64,000 nucleotides of DNA, taken from contig SZWC01000840.1 in the NCBI GenBank assembly GCA_023375785.1, positions 228,648 through 292,647 on the forward strand, written 5' to 3'. How positions within the stretch are numbered: position 1 is the stretch's first letter; every line of letters begins with the position of its first letter. Under the pieces are notes generated by a model. The model saw nothing but the letters and a program-made list of their open reading frames with translations. It did no database searches and was not told the DNA's origin. The DNA comes from Penium margaritaceum. Lineage: Eukaryota; Streptophyta; Zygnematophyceae; Desmidiales; Peniaceae. Positions 1 through 11,207 of the stretch are shown here, one piece after another. The position numbers and the translations under genes were made by a program.

Positions 1-50
1 GAGTGGTTGCGAGTGGTTGCAAGTGGTTGCGAGTGGTTGCGAGTCGTTGA
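1..50. repeat. 10 bp tandem repeat GAGTGGTTGC
   Basis: Five consecutive 10 bp units of GAGTGGTTGC open the window. The third starts with A and the last is degenerate (GAGTCGTTGA). The array is cut by the window edge, so its full length is unknown. Its sequence differs from the AATGCCTGGC array that follows after a short transition, although the unit length is the same. Confidence 0.9.
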
Positions 51-60
51 GCATGAGCAG

Positions 61-3000
61 TACTTGGCAATGCCAGAATATGCCTGGGCAATGCCTGGAA
101 ATGCATGGGAATGCCTGAGCAATGCCTGGCAATGCCTGGGCAATGCCTGGCAATGCATGGGCAATGCCTGGTAATGCCTGGCAATGCCTGGCAATGCATG
201 GCAATGCCTGGCAATGCCTCAGCAGTGCCTGTGCAATGTCTGGAAATGCCCGGGCAATGTTCGGGCAATGCCAGGCAATACATGGGCAATGCCAGGCAAT
301 GCATGGCAATGCCTGGCAATACCTGACAATGCTGGTAATGCATGGCAATGTCTTGGCAATGCCTAGACAATGCCTAGAAATGCCTGGGCAATGCCTAGTA
401 ATGCCTAACAATGCCTGGTAATGCCAGGGCAATGCCTGGCAATGCTTGGCAATGACTGGCAATACCGTAGCAATGCTTGGCAATACCCAGAAATGTCGGG
501 CAATGCTGGGACAATGGCTGGCAATGCCTGGCAATGCTTGGGCGATGCCTGGCAATACCTAGCAATGCCGACAATACTTGGCAATGCCAGGACATGCCTC
601 GAAAATGCCTGGCAATGCTTGGCAATGCCTGGGTGATGCCTGGCAATGCATGGGCAATGCCTGGAAATGCATGGCAATGCTTGGCAATGCATGGGCAATG
701 CCTAGCAATGCCTGAGCAATGCCTGGCAATGCCTGGGAATGCCTCGCAATACCTGGACAATGCTTGGCAATGCCTGGGCAATGCGTGACAATGCCAGGGC
801 AATGCCTGGCAATGCTTGGCATTCCTTGGGAAATGTCTGCCAACGCATGAGCAATGCCCGGCAATGCCCGAATAATGCCTGGCAATGTCTGGACAATGCC
901 TGGTAATGCATGGGCAATGCTTGGCAATGCCTGGGCAATGCCTCACAATGCTTGGGCAATGCCTGGCAATGCCTGAGCAATGCCTGGCAATGCCTGACAA
1001 AGCCTAGCAATGCCTGGCAATGCCTGGGCAATGCCTTGCAATTCCTGGGAAATACCTGGCAATGCCTGGCAATACATGGCAATGCCAGGACAATGCCTGG
1101 CAATGCCTGGAAATTCCTGGGCAACGCATGTGCAATGCCTGGGCAATGCCTGGCAATGCCTGGCTATGCCTGACAATTCCTTGCAATGCGTGGCAATGCC
1201 TAGACAACGCTTGGCATGGCTTGGCAATGCCTGACAATGCTTGGGCAATTCCTGGCAATGCCTGCGCAATGTCTGGCACTGCCTGGTAATGCCTGGCAAT
1301 GTCCGGGCAACGTTTTACAATGCATAGCAATGCCTGGTCAATCCCTGGAAATGCCTGGCAATGCCAAGCAATGCCTGGCAATGCCTAGGCAATCCCTCGC
1401 AATGCCTTGCAACGTCTGGGCAATGCCTCGGAATGATTGGCAATGCCTAGTAATGCCTAAGAAATGCTTGGCAATGCCTGTCAATGCCTGAGCAATGAAT
1501 GGAAATGCCTCGGCAATGCCTGGGCAATGCCTAGGGAATGCCCGGGGAATGCGTGGCAATACCTGGTAGTGCCTAGCAATGCCTGGTAATGCCTAGCAAT
1601 GCTTGGGCAATGCCAGGCAATGCTCTGGCAATGTTTGCCAGTGCCTAGCAATGCCCAGCAATGCCTAACAATGCGTAGAAATGCCTGGGCAATGCATGGC
1701 AATGCCTCGCAATGCGTGGCAATGCCTAGGCAATGCTTGGCAATGCCTGGGCAATGCCTGGCACTGCCTGGAAATACATAGGCAAGGCCTGGCAATGCCT
1801 GGTAATGCTTGGGTAATGCCTAGCAATGCCTGGGCAATGCCTGGCAATGACTGGCAATGCATGGCAATGCTTGGGTAACACCAGGCAATGCCTGGCAATA
1901 ACTGGGCAATGCCTGGCAATGCCTAGACAATGCGTGGTAATGTCTGGCAATGCATGGGCAATGCTTGGCAATGCCTGGGCAATGCCTGGCGATACTTGGG
2001 AATGCCTGATAATACCTGGCAATGCCTGGGCAATGCCTGGGCAATGCCTGGGCAATGCCTGTCAATGCCTGCCAATGCCCGGCAATGCCTGGCAATGCTT
2101 GACAATGCCTGGTCAATGCCTGTACAATACCTTTGCATTGCCTGGCAATGCTTGTTAATGCCTTACAATGCCTGGAAACTCCTGGACAATGCCTGGCAAT
2201 GCCTGGGAAATGCCTGGCAATGTCTGGGCAATGCCTGGTAATGCTTGGCAATGCTTGACAATGCCTGGGAAATGCCTAGAAATGCCTGGCAACGCCTGGG
2301 CAATGCTTGGCAATGCCTCGCAGTGCCTGTGAATTCCTAGGCAATGCCTGTAAATTCCTAGCAATGCATGGGCATTGCCTCGCAATGCCTGGATAATGCA
2401 TGGCAATGCGTGGCAATGCATGACAATGCTCGGCAATGCCTGGCAATGCCTCGGCAATGCCTGGGCAATGCATGGCAATGCCTTGGCAATGATTGGCAAT
2501 GCTTGGGCAATGCCTGTCAATGCCTGGCAATGCCTGGAAATGCCTGGAAATGCCTGGCAATGCATTGACAATGCCTGGACAATGTCTGGAAATGCCTGGC
2601 AATCCTTGGGCAATGCCGGGCAGTGCCTGGCAATGCTTGGGCAATGCCTGGTAATGCCTGGGCAATGCCTGGCAATGCCTGGTAATGCCTGGGAATGCGT
2701 GGCAATGCTTCGGCAATGCCTGGCAATGCCTGGGAAATGCCTGGTAATGACTGGAAATGCCTGGCAATGCCTGGACGATGCCTAGAAATGCATAGGCAAT
2801 GCATGGCAATGCCTAGGCAATGCCTGGACAATGCCTAACAATATTCGAGCGATGCCTGGAAATGCCTGGTAATACCTTGCAATGCCTAGCAATGCCTGGG
2901 AAATGCCTAGCAATACCTGGGCAATGCCTAGACAATGCCTAGCAACACCTGGGCAATGCTTCGCAATGCCTGGCAATGCCTAGCAATGCCTGGGAAATGC

Positions 3001-3369
3001 CTAGCAATACCTGGGCAATGCCGGGCAATGCCTTCCAATGCCTGGTTATACTTGTCAATGCCTGGGCAAAGCCTGTCAATGCCTGGCGATGCTTGGACAA
3101 TGCCTCTGCAATGCCTTGGCAATGCCTGGCAATGCCTGACAATGCTTGACAATGCCTGGCAATGCCAGCGTAATGCCTGGCAATGCCTGGCAATGCATGG
3201 GAAATGCCTGGCAATGCCTGGCAACGCCTAGGCAATGCCTAGCAATGCCTGAAAATATCCGGGCAATGCTTGGCATTGCCTGGCAATGCCTGAAAATGAA
3301 TGGGAATGCCTGGGGAATGCTTGGCACCACCTTTGCAATGCCTGGAAATGCATGGGCAATGCCTGGCAT
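61..3369. repeat. Degenerate 10/11 bp minisatellite, core AATGCCTGGC
   Basis: About 3.3 kb of head-to-tail units of AATGCCTGGC (10 bp) and AATGCCTGGGC (11 bp), with frequent variants such as AATGCATGGGC, AATGCCTAGC and AATGCTTGGC. Counting 30 unit starts from 121 to 420 gives a mean spacing of about 10.3 bp, so the array holds roughly 320 units. Stop codons are scarce in several frames only because of the repeat, so the many Met/Pro/Gly/Asn/Ala/Trp-rich reading frames on both strands are not genes. The array passes directly into the ~190 bp satellite at about 3370. I see no higher-order arrangement by eye. Confidence 0.97.
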
Positions 3370-3790
3370 TGACCATGACCAAAGAATTTCAATGTGGGTG
3401 GTCCACGTTCACAACCCATAACACGAGTCACAAATGGTCAGAGGGGGGAAACAATGGGTTTGAAACTCTATGTATCTTCTAGCAAGTACAAAGATCTTTT
3501 GTATGCATTGGCACGGTGTGGCTACCGTGCGCAATGACCTATCCAAGTAGGAATACATCACTGCTCATGACCAAAGAAGATTAGTGTGTATGGTCAGCGT
3601 TCACAACTCATAACACAATTTAAAAATGGGCAGAGGGAGAAACAATGGTTTGGGAATACTCGGTATGGACTAGCAAGTACAAAGACATCCAATAAGTGGT
3701 GGCAGGGTGTGGCTACCATGCACAACGACCAACCAAAGTATGCTTGTGTCACTGAACATTATAAAATGAATTTCAATATGTGTAGTCAAC
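3370..3790 (+). repeat. Divergent monomers of the ~190 bp satellite
   Basis: About two monomers of the ~190 bp satellite. They are recognised by the succession CATGACCAAAGAA, then TAACACGAGTCACAAATGGTC, then CTAGCAAGTACAAAGA, then GGCACGGTGTGGCTACC. They are more diverged than the A-F types found elsewhere; for example they have ACCTATCCAAGTAGG and a variant reading GAAGATTAGTGTGTATGGTC. The same two variants recur at 59220-59650 ahead of the same insert, so they form a linked haplotype block. The left edge is the junction with the 10/11 bp array. Confidence 0.85.
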
Positions 3791-4335
3791 TTTCCTTCTT
3801 ACGGCTGGTCAATCAGAGCAACGGTTGAAAAGTTATTCAATCTCGAAGCTGCAAAAATTGAAATTCCGTCCGCGTCAATTGTTTATGATGAAACTAACTT
3901 TGTTATTATCCATACTTTTAAAAACTACCCAAAAATCTTACACCCCCTTATTTTATGTCCTCTACCTACAGGAATTCCACTAACATCTTTTGGACATCAT
4001 ATGAACACCATGCGACTTGGCTTAGTGCTTATAGGGTTAGATTCCGGAGCGGTAGGTCCTGGTTTTGAATCCTCGTATGCACAATATAGAATAGGCTCGC
4101 AACCTGGGGGGGGGCGTGTTGTGATACCTCTACTCTACCTTCGAGCCTAAGCCGTGGGGGGGAGGGGGAGGGTAGGGGGGTGTCATAATGCGGTCGCAAA
4201 TATGTCCTCCAGGTCATCCACGGAACATCCCTCTAGGGGGGTGGGAGGGAGTATTACTATGAAGGCACCTACGCGCAACAAACCAACAAAAAACCGACCT
4301 GGTGTCAAATGGAGAAACCTTTTCCTATTTATTCA
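3791..4335 (+). repeat. ~0.5 kb non-satellite insert, copy 1 (SINE-like?)
   Basis: Between CTTTCCTTCTTACGGCTGG and TTTTCCTATTTATTC the sequence is unlike the satellite on either side. It has an AT-rich first half, a tRNA-like segment at 4011-4082, and a G-rich second half with runs of 5-10 G. Satellite resumes at ACTAGCAAGTGCAAAGACC. A second, diverged copy lies at about 59652-60183 in the same orientation with the same flanks. It has no reading frame of note. The tRNA-like boxes suggest a tRNA-derived SINE or a captured tRNA relic, but I see neither a clear A-rich tail nor a target-site duplication. It may simply be an old insertion now carried along by satellite amplification. Confidence 0.7.
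4011..4082 (+). other. tRNA-like segment with box A and box B
   Basis: TGGCTTAGTGC at 4018-4028 resembles the RNA polymerase III box A (TRGCNNAGYNGG). GGTTTTGAATCC at 4061-4072 resembles box B (GGTTCGANTCC). Their starts are 43 nt apart, as in a ~72 nt tRNA. Only about four acceptor-stem pairs can be drawn (TGCG with TGCA) and the T stem does not pair well, so this is not a functional tRNA gene. The second copy at 59856-59927 keeps the same box A exactly and has a TTTGAATCC box B core. Confidence 0.4.
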
Positions 4336-7300
4336 CTAGCAAGTGCAAAGACCTTCAACAAGAAGTGGCGCGGTATGGCTACCATGCACAATGACCAACC
4401 AGATTAGGCATGTGCCACTTACCATGACCAAATAATTTTACTATGTGTGGTCAACTCTGACAGCCCATAATATGGGTCACGAATTGTCAGAGGGGGAAAC
4501 AATTGTGCAGGAATAGTAGATACCAACAAGCAAGTAAAACGACCTTCAATCAATAGTAGCACGGTGTGGCTACCATGCACTATGACCGACCAAAGTAGGC
4601 ATATGTACTGCCTTTGACCAAAAGAATTCCGTTGTGTGTGGTCAACACGCTGAAAACTCATAACACGAGTCACAAATGGTCGGAGGGGGAAACAATGGGT
4701 TGGGAACACTAGTTATCAACTAGCAAGTACGAAGACCGTCAACAGGTCGTGGCACGGTGTGGCTAGCGTGCACAGTGACCAACCAAATGATGCATACGTC
4801 ACTGACTATGACAGAAGAAGTCCACTATGTGTGGTCAACATTGACAACTCCTAACACGAGTCACAAATGGTCAGAGGGAGAGACAACGTTTGGGAACCCT
4901 ATGCATGGACTAGAAAGGACAAAAAATTCAACACGTATTGGCACAGTGTGGCTACTATGCACACCAAACAACCAAACTAGGCATATGTCACTGACCATGA
5001 ACAAATAATTTCAATATGGGTGGTCAACGTTCACCAACCATAACACGAGTCACAAACGGTCAGAGGGGGAAACAATGGTCCGGGAATAACAGTTCTCAAC
5101 TAGCAATTACAACGACCTTCAAGCAGAAGTAGCACAGCGTGGCTACCATGCACAATGACCGAACAAAGAAGGCATATGTTTTGCCTTTGACCAAAGAAAT
5201 CCGTTGTGTGTGGTAAACGTCGACAACTCATAATACGAGTCACAAATGATCAGAGGGGGAAACAGTGGTTTGGAAACACCAGGTATCAACTAGCAAGCAC
5301 AATGACCTTCAATAAGTTGTGGCACGGTGTGGATACCATGCACAATGACCAACCAAAGTATGCATATGTCACTGACCATGACCAAAGAATGTCACCATGT
5401 GTGGCAAAGTTTGACAACTCATAACACGAGTCACAAATGGTCAGAGTGAACGATAATGGTTTCTGAATACCAGTTATCGACTAGCAAGTAAAAATACCTT
5501 CAATATGTAGTGGCAAAGTTTGCCTTCAAAGCACATTGACAAACCAAAGTAGGCATGTCACTGACCATGACCAAAGAACGATGGTTTGGGAAGACTAGCT
5601 ACCAACTAGAACGCACAAAAACCTTCAATACGTTGTGACATGGCGTGTTAACCATGTACAGTGACGAATCAAAGTAGGCATATGTCACTAACCATGACCA
5701 AACAAATTTCACTGTGTGTGGTCAACGTTGAAAACTCATAACACGAGTCACAAATGGTCAGATGGGGAAAAAATGGGCTGGGAACACTAGTTATGAACTA
5801 GCAAGTACGAAGACCTTTAACAAGTAGTGACACGGTATGACTAGCGTGCACAGTGACCAACCAAAGAATGCATACTTCACTGACTATGACCGAAGAAGTC
5901 CACCATGCATGGTCAACATTGAAAACTCATAACACGAGTCACACATGGTCGGAGGGAGAGACAATGATTTGGGAACCACGTGCATGGACTAGAAAGGACA
6001 AATAACTTCAATACGTAGTGGCACGGTGTCGCTACTCTGCACACCAAACAACCAAAGTATGCATATGTCACTGACCATGACCATAGAACTTCAATATGGG
6101 TGGTCAACGTTCACCAACCATAACACGAGTCACAAACGGTCAGAGGGGGAAACAATGGTCCAGGGATATCAGTTCTCAACTAGCAAGTACAAGGACCTTC
6201 AATCAGTAGTAGCACGGTGTGGCTGCCATGCACAATGACAGACCAAAGTAGGCATATGTACTGCCTTTGACCAAAGCAATTCGCTGTGTGTGGTCAACGT
6301 TGACAACTCATAATACAAGTCACAAATGGTCAGAGGGGAAAACAATGGTTTGGGAACACCTGGTATCAACTAGCAAGCACAATGACCTTCAATGACTTGT
6401 GGCACGGTGTGGATACCATGCATGATGACCAACCAAAGTATGCATATGTCATTGACCATGACCAAAGAATGTCACCATGTGTGGTAAACTTTGACAACTC
6501 ATAACACGAGTCACAAATGGTCAGAGTGGAATAAAATGGTTTCTGAAAACTAGTTATTGACTAGCAAGTACAAATACCTTCAATATGTAGTTGCACAGTG
6601 TGGCTACAATGCACAGTGACCAGCCAAAGTATGCATATGTCACTAACCATGACCAAATAATTTCACTTCATGTGGTCAATGTTGTCAACTCACAACAGGA
6701 GTCACATATAGTGGGAGAGGGTAACAATGGTTTGGGAAGACTAGCTATCAACTAAACAGCACAAAGACCTTCAATACGCAGTGACACGGCATGGTAACCA
6801 TGTACAGTGACAAACCAAAGTATGCATATGTCACTAACCATAAGCAAACGAATTTCAGAGTGTGTGGTCAACGTTGAAAACTCCTAACACGAGTCACAAT
6901 TGGTCAGAGGGGGGAAACAATGGGTTAGGACCACTAGTTATCAACTAGCAAGTACAAAGACCTTGAAAAAGTAGTGGCACGGTGTGGCTAGCGTACACAG
7001 TGACCAACCAAAGGATGCATACGTCAATGACTATGACTGAAGAAGTCCACTATGAGTGGTCAACATTGACAACTCATAACACGAGTCACAAATGGTCAGA
7101 GCGAGAGACAATGGTTTTGGGAACCACATGCATGGACTATAAAGGACAAAGAACTTCAAAGCATAGTGGCACGGCGTGGTTACTATGCACACCAATCAAC
7201 CAAACTAGGCATATGTCACTGACCATGACCTAAGAATTTCAATATGGGTGGTCAGCGTTCACCAACCATAACACGAGTCACAAACGGTCAGAGGGGGAAA

Positions 7301-9182
7301 GAATGGTCTGGGAATATCAGTTTTCAACTAGCAAGTACAATGACCTTCAATTCAGTAGTAGCACGGTGTGGCTACTGTGCACAGTGACCGACGAAAGTAG
7401 GTATATGTACTGCCTTTGACCATAGAAATCCGCTGTGTATGGTCAACGTTGACAACTCATAATACGAGTCACAAATGGTCAGAGGGGGAAACAATGGTCT
7501 GGGAACACCAGGTATCAACAAGATGGCACAATGACCTCCGATAACTTGTGGGAAAGTATGGATACCATGCACAATGACCAACCAAAGTATGGATATGTCA
7601 CTGACCATGACCAAATAATGTCACCATGTGTTGTAAACTTTGAAAACTTATAACACGAGTCACAAATGGTCAGAGTGGAAGATAATGGTTTCTGACTATT
7701 GGTTATTGACTAGAAAGTACAAATACCTTCAATGTACAGTGGCACAGTGTGGCTACAATGCACAGTGACCAACCAAAGTCTGCATATGTCACTGACCATG
7801 ACCAAATAATTCCATTTCATGTGGTCAATATTGACAACTCACAACACGAGTCACAGATAGTCAGAGGGGGTAACAATGGTTTGGGAACACTAGCTATTAA
7901 CCAGAAAGCACAAAGAACTTCAATACGTAGTGACACGGTGTGGTATCCATGTACAGTGACAAACCAGAGTAGGCATATGTCACTAACCATTACCAAAAGA
8001 ACGTCACAGTTTGTGGTCAACGTTGAAAACTCATAACACGAGTCACAAATAGTCAGAGGGGGAAACAATGGGTTGGGAACACTATTTTTCTACTAGAAAG
8101 TACAAATTCCTTCAACAAGCAGTGGCACGGTGTGGCTAGAATGCACAATGACCAGCCAACGGATGCATACGTCACTGACTATGACCGAAGAAGTCCACGA
8201 TGTTTCGTCAACATTGACAACTCATAACACGAGTCACAAATGGTTAGAGGGATGGACAATGGTTTGCGAAACCTATGCATGGACTATAAAGGACAGAGAA
8301 CTTCAATACGTAGTGGCACGGTGTGGGTACTGTGCACACCAAACAACCAGACTAGGCATATATGACTGACCATGACCAAAGAATATCAATATGGGTGGTC
8401 AACGTTAACCAACCATAACACGAGTCACAAATGGTCAGAGGGGGAGACAATGGTTTGGCAACACCAGGTATCAACTAGCAAGCACAAGGGCCTTCAATAA
8501 GTTGTGGAACCGTGTGCATACCATGCACGATGACCAACCAAAGTAGGCATATGTCACTGACCATGACCAAATAATGTCACTAAGTGTGGTAAACTCTGAC
8601 AACTCATAACATGAGTCACAAATGGTCCGAGTGGAAGATATTGGTTTGTGAATACTAGATATCTAGTAGCAATTACAAATACCTTCAATATGTAGTGGCA
8701 CAGTGTGTTTACCATGCACGGTGACCAACCAAAGTATCCATATGTAACTGACCATGACCAACGAATTCCACTTCATGTGGTTAACGTTGACACAAACAGT
8801 CAGAGGGGGGTAGCAATGGTTTGGGAGCACTAGCTATCAACTAGAAAGCACAAAGACCTTCAATACGTAGTGACACGGCGTGGTAGCCATGTACAGTGAC
8901 AAACCAAACTACGCATATGTCACTAACCATGACCAAATGAACTTCACAGTGTGTGGTCAACGTTGAAAACTCACAGCACAAGTCACAAATGGTCAGAGGG
9001 GGAAACAATCGGTTGGGAACACTAGTTATCAACTAGCAGGTACGAATACCTTCAACAAGTAGTGGCACGGTGTGGCTGGCGTGCACAGTGACCAACCAAA
9101 GGATGCATACGTCACTCACTATGACCAAAGAAGTCCACTACTTTTTGGACCATGACCAAATAATGTCACCAAGTGTGGTAAT
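4336..9182 (+). repeat. Satellite array, forward, six-monomer higher-order repeat
   Basis: Head-to-tail ~190 bp monomers of six types in fixed order. Signatures are A GCTAGCGTGCACAGTGACC, B CTACTATGCACACCAAACAA, C CCATGCACAATGACCGACC, D GATACCATGCACGATGACC, E CTACAATGCACAGTGACC and F GTAACCATGTACAGTGACA. Type A starts at about 4757, 5833, 6979, 8128 and 9068. Full blocks are ~1,146 bp (six monomers); the last interval (~940 bp) lacks one monomer and the first is slightly short. Every monomer carries the core GACAACTCATAACACGAGTC (or a close variant) and a TCAGAGGGGGAAACAATGG-like block. The recurrent 60-80 codon frames on both strands come from the repeat and show no coding logic. Confidence 0.95.
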
Positions 9183-9185
9183 AGT
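9139..9185. other. Satellite polarity switch (forward to reverse)
   Basis: A type A monomer runs forward to AAGTCCACTA and stops at about 9140. A short T-rich joint and a ~35 bp sliver of a forward D-type monomer (GACCATGACCAAATAATGTC onward) follow to about 9182. From TAGTGAGTGACATAAA on, the satellite reads in reverse. The three-part junction points to a rearrangement with filler sequence rather than a simple flip. It is the left limit of the inverted segment whose right limit is at 49863-49893. Confidence 0.85.
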
Positions 9186-11207
9186 GAGTGACATAAACAT
9201 CATTTGGTTGGTCAATGTGCATGCTAGCCACACCGTGCCACTACTTATCGAAGGTTTTCGTACTTGCTAGTTGATAAACTAGTGTTCCCAACCCGTTGTT
9301 TCCCCCTCTGACCATTTGTGACTCGTGTGATGAGTGCTCATTGTTGACCACACATTGTGAAATTCGTTTGGTCATGGTTAGTGATTTATGCCTACTTTGG
9401 TTTGTCACTGTACATGGTTACCACGCCGTGTCACTGTGTATTGAAGTTCTTTGTGATTTCTAGTTCATAGCTAGTCATCACAAACCATTGTTGCCCCCTC
9501 TGACTATCTGTGACTCGTGTTGTGAGTTGTCAACATTGACCACATGAAGTGAAATTATTTGGCCATGGTTAGTGACATATGCATACTTTGATTGGTCACT
9601 GTGCATTTTAGCCACACTGTGCCACTATATATTGAATGTATTTGTACTTGCTAGTCGATAACTAGTATTGGGAAACCATTATCTTCCACTCTGATCATTT
9701 GGAACTCGTGTTATGAGTTGTCAATTTTTACCACACATGGTGACATTCTTTGGTCATGTTCAGTGACATTTGTATACTTTGGTTAGTCATCGTGCATGGT
9801 ATCCACACCGTGCCACAATTTATTGAAGGTCATTGTTCTTGCTAGTTGATACCTGGTGTTCCCAAACCATTGTAACCCCCTCGGACAATTTGTGCCTCGT
9901 ATTATTAGTTGTCAATGTTGACCACACACAGCAGGTTTCTTTGGTCAAATGCATTAGATATGCCTATTTGGCCGGTCAGTGTGCATGGTACCCCAACCGT
10001 GCTTCTACTGATTGAAGGTCGATGTACTTGCTACTTGAGAACTGATATTCCCATACCATTGTTTCCCCTTCTGGCCGTTTGTGACTTGTATTATGGTTAG
10101 TGAACGTTGAAGACCCATATTGAAATTGTCTTGTCATGGTCAGTGACATATCCCTAGTTTGGTTGTTTGGTGTGCATAGTAGTCACGTAGTGCCACTGCG
10201 TATTGGAGTTTTTTTTCCTTTATAGTCGAGACATAGGATTCCCAAACCATTGTCTCTCCCTCTGGCCTTTTTTTGACTCGTGTTGTGGGTTGCCAATGTT
10301 GACCAGACATAGTGGACTTCTTCGGTCATAGTGAGTGACGTATGCATCCTTTGGTTGGTCACTGTGCACGCTAGCCACACTGTGCCACTGCTTGTTCAAG
10401 GTATTTGTACGTGCTAGTTGATAAATAGTGTTCCCAACCCATTTTTCCCCCATTTGACAATTTGTGACTCGTGTTACGAGTTTTCAGCGTTGAATACACA
10501 CTATGAAATTCGTTTGGTCATGGTTAGTGACATGTGGATACTTTGGTTTGTCACTGCACATGGTTACCACGCCATGTCACTACGTGTTGAAGGTCTTTGT
10601 GCTTTCTAGTTGATAGCTAGTCTTCCCAACCCATTCTTACCCTCTCTCACTATCTGTGTCTCATGTTGTGAGTTGTCACCATTGACCACATGAAGTGAAA
10701 TTCTTTGGTCATGGTTAATGACATATGCATACTTTGGTTGGTCACTGTGCATTGTAGCCACACTGTGTAACTACATATTGAAGGTATTTGTACTTGCTAG
10801 TCGATAACTAGTATTCAGAAACCATTCTCTTCCACTCTCACCATCTGTGACTCATGTTATGAGTTGTCAAAGTTTACCACACATAGTGACATTATTTGGT
10901 CATGGTCAGTGACAAATGCCTACTTTGGTTGGTCATCGTGCATGGTATCCACACCGTGCCACGTCTTATTGAAGGTCCTTGTGCTTGCTGGTTGATACCT
11001 GGTATTCCCAAACCATGTTTTCCCCCTCTGACCATTTGTGACTCGTATTCTGAGCTGTCAATGTTGACCACATGCAATGGATTTCTTTGGTCAAAGGCAG
11101 TACATATGCCTACTTTGGTCGGTCATTTTGCATGATAGCCACACCGTGCTACTACTGATTAAAGGTCGTTGTACTTGTTAGTTGAGAACTGATATTCCCA
11201 GACCATT
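9183..11207 (-). repeat. Satellite array, reverse orientation
   Basis: The same satellite family read on the minus strand; each monomer shows TTGTGACTCGTGTTATGAG on the plus strand. The A-F order is kept, with type A marks (GCTAGCCACACCGTGCC) at about 9228 and 10370, again about 1.14 kb apart. The array stops inside a B/C-type monomer at CCCAGACCATTGTC, where the GC-richer mosaic begins. Confidence 0.95.

Noticed and set aside
105-3369. Many overlapping 60-200 codon frames in the 10/11 bp array on both strands
   Set aside because: They are products of the repeat (Met-Pro-Gly-Asn-Ala-Trp-Gln-Cys patterns), open on both strands, with no domain and no stable frame because 10 and 11 bp units mix.
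4011-4082. Functional tRNA gene
   Set aside because: The T stem and most of the acceptor stem do not pair, and no convincing anticodon arm could be drawn. Only the internal promoter-like boxes remain.
4336-9182. Possible CRISPR-like array in the regularly spaced satellite
   Set aside because: The whole ~190 bp unit is repeated, not a short repeat with unique spacers, and the genome is eukaryotic.
4336-11207. Recurrent 60-100 codon frames in the satellite, such as those starting MWLLCTPNNQTRHMS or MITSVPNPLFPPLT
   Set aside because: They recur once per ~1,146 bp block at the same monomer position on either strand, while the ~190 bp monomer is not a multiple of three. They end wherever drift brings a stop, and there is no sign of coding constraint.
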